Below are positions 55,883-60,131 of a stretch of DNA of 60,131 nucleotides, in pieces (positions within the stretch are counted from its first letter, which is position 1; each line of letters begins with the position of its first letter). A program made the position numbers and the translations under genes. A model generated the notes under the pieces. That model had not been told where the DNA came from. It saw only the letters and a program-made list of their open reading frames with translations, and searched no databases. Source of the stretch: JAVBLT01 sp031553315 (GTDB taxonomy: Bacteria; Verrucomicrobiota; Kiritimatiellia; RFP12; DVOR01); contig JAVBLT010000034.1 of the NCBI GenBank assembly GCA_031553315.1, positions 1-60,131 of the forward strand. The letters run 5' to 3'.

Positions 55883-58800
55883 ATACCGGATGTCGGGATT
55901 GGTGCCATCGAAAGTACCGATGTTGTCGGTGGCGGATTTGATTTGATTCGGCAAAAAGGCAAGCACAACCGTCGATTGTTTACTGCCCTTTGTCGTGTAG
56001 GTATCAATGACATTTTCAACGGCAATACCGTCATACCCTTGCTTTTTGGCTTCGGAGGCGGGGTGGAGCTTCGACATAGTACGCCCTTGCCACCGTTCGC
56101 CCCCGGCATCGACCTTCAACGGATTGCGGATATTGAGAAATACGGATAAAACGGCAGGCTCCGCATTTTGAAAATCAAATGCTCGTGAATCATCAGCATA
56201 TGTTTTCGCTGTTCGGCGGTCATCGGTAAAGAAATAGGCGGCATCGGCGGCGGCCTTGGCGCGTCCTTCATCATCCATGAACGCGGCGGCACGTTGCGCG
56301 ACCGTTTGAAAGATCCCGTTTTCATTCACGAAACGGGCATCCGGTGAACCGTGATAGAACAGTTTAGGTGCCCCGTTTTCATCGACCATTTTTGATACAT
56401 CGTTGGGGTTGACAGAATTAAACCATTGTGATAACTTATCATCAATGACGCCACTGTTATTCCAAGTTACCATGCTGTTCATGGAGTTTACGCGGAAATC
56501 GGTGGCGTTATACATTTCAATTTGAGAGACAAAAGCTGAATGAAACTGGCCTTTGTCTTCTTTTTTCTGCCGTGTGCGCAAATTCTGAATCGTGAAGCGT
56601 ACAAAATACTCGTCCTTACCCAGCTTCACTTTTGAGACATAGTTACTGTATCCCGTGAAGTTGGTATGCTGTTTGTGTTCGACATTCACAGGCTCATCAT
56701 AAGCGTGATAGGCTTGTACATAGGCATCAGCGAGCACCGATATAACACGGGGATCAAAACCTTTGTGGCGTAAAATTTTCCACAGGGAATTGTTCACAAA
56801 TTGGGCAACTTGACCTGTGCGCGAATTCTCCACTTCGCCAATCGCCTTATACGTTCTTTCGGCCTCTTCATTTGTCATGATCTCAATCGGCACAGGAATT
56901 GCTTCCATGTCAAAGATAGCGCGAATCTTTTCAAGCGTCAGCCAGTCGCCGAAATATTTGCTTCGGAAAGAGGGCGTGCGTGTTTCAAGCCAATTCTTTT
57001 CGGGAAGGTTGGTTGGTTTCCCGTTGGGCTCATGCATCCAGCCCGGTTTCATCGAACCATCCGGGCGAGTGTACTGCTTGCGAACAGTAGCCATTTCCGG
57101 CGTATCGTTACGCGGATTGTGGGCAAGCCCGGCGGATCGCATCAGCGCATCGGCCAATGCCTCTTCGTTGCCCGTGGAGAGCTGGAAGCGGATGCCATTG
57201 TCGCCCTCAAGGTCGGCAAGCGCGGCTTCGTGTTGGGCAGCGGCGTCCTCCAACGTCTGATCCATTTCAAAATCCAGATAATCGACCTCGCTGGCGATGG
57301 CGTTGGCGAGCGACTTGGCTTCACCGCGAATGGTATTGAAAAGCACATCCGGCGAAGGCTCGGAAAGCAAACCCTCGTTGAAAAGCTCCTGCGCCACTTG
57401 GTCGGGCGCGGAGCCGTGCTTGCCGTAAATCCGGCTGGCGACATAGCCCAACTCACGCATCCCCGGTGCACCGTCGTACTCGCCGCCGATGTTGGCATGG
57501 CCGTTGCGGCGCTTCTGCAAGGCGGTCGCGCTCACCAGCCGCCCGCCGTCAAGGCTTTCCAGAACCGGATAATTCCCGTCGGTCATGCGCTGACCGGGGC
57601 CACGGGTCGCAATCACCTTGGCCTGTTTGTCGCGGGATTCTTTCAGCGCGGCCATTTCGTCGGCATACCGCTTGTGCTCGTCGGCCACGGCCAGTTCCTT
57701 GGCAATGGAACCGTCGAACCTCGCCAATGTCCGGCGGGTGGTTTCAAGCCGCTTCTCGGACTCTTTCACGGCACGCCCGGCCTTGCGGATGCGTTTCTGA
57801 TGGCCCGATGCCTCGGCCTCCTCAAGCGCCTTTTGCGCCTTCTCCACGCCGCGCAAAGCCGCCTTGTTGGCCTCGACCGCCGTTTTCTCACCGCCCCGGC
57901 GCACGGCCTCGCCAAGCGACACCTCGTGCATCAGCGCATTGTATTCGGTTTCCGTCATCAAATCCGGGTGCCGGAGCAGAATCCGCTGACCGACCAGCGC
58001 CGCCGACCGTTTCAGCAAATCCGCCCGCTCCTCTGCCGGCAATGCAGCGATCGAGGCGGCCTCCTGCGAGAGCAAACGGTTTTCGCCCTCCTCGCGCAAT
58101 ACCGCGCCAAAGGCTTGCCCCAGCTCCGTATCACGCTGGGTAACGGCCTCTTTGAGCGCCGCCGCAAAGAGACGCCCAAACTCCGCCCGCGCCGCCGCGT
58201 CAGTCTCGGAATCCACTTGGCGTTGCGTGTCGAGCGACGTGCGCATGTGCCCCAGCAGAGCATCAAAGAACGCTTGACCGGAAAGTACCTCGCCCCGGTT
58301 GACCACGGCATCATCCGTAACCATCGGTGAGAATTCGGGAGCCACGCGGCCAAAGGTCAGCAGGCGGACCAGCCCCTTGACCATGTTGCCCAGCACCGCG
58401 CCCTTCTGAATGCCGCCTTCCGCGACAACCGGGTTGCCCTCCGAATCACGAGCCACAAGCCCTTGAATGCTGGCCTTGACGGAATCGGCGACCTCATCCA
58501 CAAGCGCCTCTTCGTTCGCCCTGGCATCGCCCGTCTTGTAGTGAAAATCCAATGCGGCGTTCACATCCGCGCCCGTCTCGGGATTGCGCCGGGCTTCATC
58601 CGTCATGGCGTGCCCGGTCTCGTGGAGAATCGTGCCGACCCCGGCCTGATTGGGCGACGCCTCCATGTTGAGGAGCATCACATCGTGGCCCCAACTCACA
58701 TCGGAAATTTGACCATCCGCGCCTTCCACCTTCAAAGGCGTTCCGGCCTTCAAAAAAACGCCGCGGGCGCGGGTGGTTTCCGGGTTGAGATTCCACCGCT

Positions 58801-60131
58801 TCTTTGACGAGAGCGGCAACGCCTCAAACGCCGCCAGCTTTTCATCCATCGAAGCGCCCGCCGCCGCGTCGTAAAACGCCTTCAACGCCACGCCGTCCCG
58901 GTACACATCCGAATCCTTCTGGCCGTCCTGCTCCAGCTTTTCAAGCGCCGTCTGCGCCTCGGCGCTCAAACCCGCTTCCTTCCCGGCCACGCTCCGCACC
59001 ACGTCCTCCGGCGTGTAAACCTCGTGCGTTCTGCCGCCCCGACCGTCAACGTTATTAGAGTAGACGACCGGAACCTTCAAATCACCCTTCTCGATGCTCT
59101 CGATGCGCCCGGTGCGGCCATTGTAAGTAACGGTGTACCCGGCCTCTTTCAATCCGAACAGATCCATCGGCGAACTGAACCGCGCATCCGCGCCCTCTTT
59201 TCCGGCCACCGCCGCGTCCGCACGGTAAGCCATCACATACTCTTCGTAAAACGCCCGCTCCTGCGCCGACATCGTTTCCTGCCCGTCCAGCCACTTCGAG
59301 ACCTCCCCCCGGCTCATGCCCGCCGTAGCGCGGATAATGCCCCAGCCATAGACCTTGGCATTCGCCACCGCCGCCTCCTGATTGGCCTTGGAAATTTGCC
59401 CGGCCTCGTTACGAACGGCATTGATTTCGGCGATGCCGTCAATCATCCCGTCAACATGGCTCATGAATTCGCCCGTGCTTCTGCCACCGCGTACCCCGCC
59501 AAGGCCAAAACCGATTGTAACGGGAGCGACCTCAACCAGCGTATCGACAAAGTTTTCACCCAATGCGCGCCCCATCTCCTCCAGCGTAATTTCGGGGTTC
59601 AGTGCGTGCACCTTTGCCCCGGTTTCGATTTGTCCTTGCGCAAGCTCCTCCAGCGTTTCCTTAATTGTGGTTTCTGCAAAGACTCTGAAATTCGCTACGC
59701 TCGACTTCGTCAACAGTCGAATATCGTGTTGCTGCCCTGCTCGCAAAAGGGCGCGGGGCCCAATCAGCCGCATCGTTTCAGCCGACATCTTCGGGCTGAC
59801 CACATCCATGACTTGCAGCTTTTCAATCATGTAGCTCGGAATGCCCGCCGCCCAACCGTAGGCCGCGGCACCCATTGCAAATGCGCTGCCGGCACCGCTG
59901 ATGAGCGTTCCCGTTGCGCCGAGAATCGAGCCGGTCAGTGCGGCATTTCCCTGCTTGCGCTGTTGGCTGGCCGAGAACATATTCATGCTTGCGTTGTTTT
60001 GATACCCCCACGAGTTGAGCCGGGCGTTGTGGCGCTCCAGAGCCACATCCTGTTCGGCTTCAAAAGTGGTCGAATCCAAAAAACTCTCAACGGAACCGCC
60101 GTTGTCGAGCAGGACGTTGTTTCCGGCGAAA
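55880..60131 (-). CDS. phage ejection-type polyvalent protein with zincin-like and ADP-ribosyltransferase-type domains (5' end cut by window)
   Basis: At least 1416 codons. The frame stays open to the window edge, and the only near-edge start is a TTG at 60079 without a ribosome binding site. The sequence before it (NNVLLDNGGSVESF) matches the pattern of internal virion proteins, so the true start is probably outside. Numbering from 60079: about 1-80 is T7 gp14-like ('ERHNARLNSWGYQNNASMN', then a glycine-rich hydrophobic patch). About 480-530 is a zincin-like HETGH (486-490) with a downstream 'EEALVDEVADS'. About 640-870 is coiled coil, and about 1085-1235 is a polyvalent-protein-associated domain. 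About 1240-1399 is an ART-PolyVal-type ADP-ribosyltransferase ending 'QIKSATDNIGTFDGTNPDIRY'. Probably ejected into the cell to act on host proteins. Confidence 0.78.
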   Translation of the reverse strand, partial: FAGNNVLLDNGGSVESFLDSTTFEAEQDVALERHNARLNSWGYQNNASMNMFSASQQRKQGNAALTGSILGATGTLISGAGSAFAMGAAAYGWAAGIPSYMIEKLQVMDVVSPKMSAETMRLIGPRALLRAGQQHDIRLLTKSSVANFRVFAETTIKETLEELAQGQIETGAKVHALNPEITLEEMGRALGENFVDTLVEVAPVTIGFGLGGVRGGRSTGEFMSHVDGMIDGIAEINAVRNEAGQISKANQEAAVANAKVYGWGIIRATAGMSRGEVSKWLDGQETMSAQERAFYEEYVMAYRADAAVAGKEGADARFSSPMDLFGLKEAGYTVTYNGRTGRIESIEKGDLKVPVVYSNNVDGRGGRTHEVYTPEDVVRSVAGKEAGLSAEAQTALEKLEQDGQKDSDVYRDGVALKAFYDAAAGASMDEKLAAFEALPLSSKKRWNLNPETTRARGVFLKAGTPLKVEGADGQISDVSWGHDVMLLNMEASPNQAGVGTILHETGHAMTDEARRNPETGADVNAALDFHYKTGDARANEEALVDEVADSVKASIQGLVARDSEGNPVVAEGGIQKGAVLGNMVKGLVRLLTFGRVAPEFSPMVTDDAVVNRGEVLSGQAFFDALLGHMRTSLDTQRQVDSETDAAARAEFGRLFAAALKEAVTQRDTELGQAFGAVLREEGENRLLSQEAASIAALPAEERADLLKRSAALVGQRILLRHPDLMTETEYNALMHEVSLGEAVRRGGEKTAVEANKAALRGVEKAQKALEEAEASGHQKRIRKAGRAVKESEKRLETTRRTLARFDGSIAKELAVADEHKRYADEMAALKESRDKQAKVIATRGPGQRMTDGNYPVLESLDGGRLVSATALQKRRNGHANIGGEYDGAPGMRELGYVASRIYGKHGSAPDQVAQELFNEGLLSEPSPDVLFNTIRGEAKSLANAIASEVDYLDFEMDQTLEDAAAQHEAALADLEGDNGIRFQLSTGNEEALADALMRSAGLAHNPRNDTPEMATVRKQYTRPDGSMKPGWMHEPNGKPTNLPEKNWLETRTPSFRSKYFGDWLTLEKIRAIFDMEAIPVPIEIMTNEEAERTYKAIGEVENSRTGQVAQFVNNSLWKILRHKGFDPRVISVLADAYVQAYHAYDEPVNVEHKQHTNFTGYSNYVSKVKLGKDEYFVRFTIQNLRTRQKKEDKGQFHSAFVSQIEMYNATDFRVNSMNSMVTWNNSGVIDDKLSQWFNSVNPNDVSKMVDENGAPKLFYHGSPDARFVNENGIFQTVAQRAAAFMDDEGRAKAAADAAYFFTDDRRTAKTYADDSRAFDFQNAEPAVLSVFLNIRNPLKVDAGGERWQGRTMSKLHPASEAKKQGYDGIAVENVIDTYTTKGSKQSTVVLAFLPNQIKSATDNIGTFDGTNPDIRY

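Larger units (their letters stand above)
51125..60131. mobile_element. prophage or phage-like integrative element (left part; continues beyond the window)
   Basis: A tyrosine integrase begins 137 bases after a complete tRNA-Ser gene, followed by two giant phage virion-type proteins on the opposite strand reading toward it. tRNA 3' ends are classical integration sites, so one boundary should lie in the tRNA-Ser 3' half. The other attachment site and the rest of the element lie outside this sequence, so the exact core repeat cannot be given. Confidence 0.78.

Noticed and set aside
52370..60131. Genome-wide TAG recoding (code 15) in the prophage
   Set aside because: Only one in-frame TAG is seen across 7.7 kb of coding sequence, and both the integrase and the 1157-residue gene stop with TAA; recoded phages show many in-frame TAGs.

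Overview
The window looks like the chromosome of a high-GC Gram-negative bacterium, most plausibly of the PVC superphylum (Kiritimatiellota/Verrucomicrobiota/Lentisphaerota). That placement is an inference. It rests on a Kdo/LPS gene (kdsB), several lipoproteins and a TolC-type outer-membrane channel (two membranes), LpoB/YcfL-like lipoproteins, an archaeal-type phosphoglycerate mutase, a GldA/F/G-DUF4340 cluster, and a giant secreted protein built of InlB-type (Listeria-Bacteroides) repeats. No rRNA gene is present to settle it.

Layout: (1) 1-2005, two minus-strand lipoproteins (YcfL-like, LpoB-like). (2) 2006-7603, an 1865-residue secreted repeat protein with a long, structured leader. (3) 7966-9329, tag glycosylase and an SGNH esterase. 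(4) 9506-16381, plus-strand cluster: membrane DUF2723-like/TPR protein, HrpB helicase, and a secreted TPR protein that is a visible paralogue of the C-terminus of the first gene. (5) 27592 down to 16384, a nearly gapless minus-strand run: TolC - MacA - MacB ATPase - MacB permease - EEP phosphohydrolase - M18 aminopeptidase - GT-C-like membrane protein - HAD phosphatase - KdsB. (6) 27688-29520, a cytoplasmic GH20-like enzyme converging on (7) a 17-gene minus-strand run from 50879 to 29531: GldA/GldF/GldG/DUF4340-like transporter, S1 RNA-binding protein, unknown protein, double ketoacyl synthase, then (own promoter) ftsH-folP-cdaA-cdaR-cmk-YfhO-like-folC-apgM-GH2. This part is mainly housekeeping: membrane protein quality control, folate, c-di-AMP, nucleotide and glycolytic enzymes. 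(8) 51052-60131, a tRNA-Ser(GCU) gene used as integration site, a tyrosine integrase, and the beginning of a prophage. Its two giant virion-type proteins lie in one reading frame separated by a single amber codon; the upstream one is cut by the window edge.

The most unusual material is at the right end. A phage ejection-type protein is fused to a zincin-like HExxH segment, a coiled coil and a C-terminal ADP-ribosyltransferase-type (ART-PolyVal) domain. After one TAG it continues in frame into a second 1157-residue virion-type protein. Other notable items are a two-part ketoacyl synthase whose second half lacks the catalytic cysteine, a 24/30-identical promoter pair in front of the LpoB-like gene and the giant repeat protein, a DGG (instead of DGA) motif in the diadenylate cyclase, and a palindrome overlapping the predicted ftsH transcription start.
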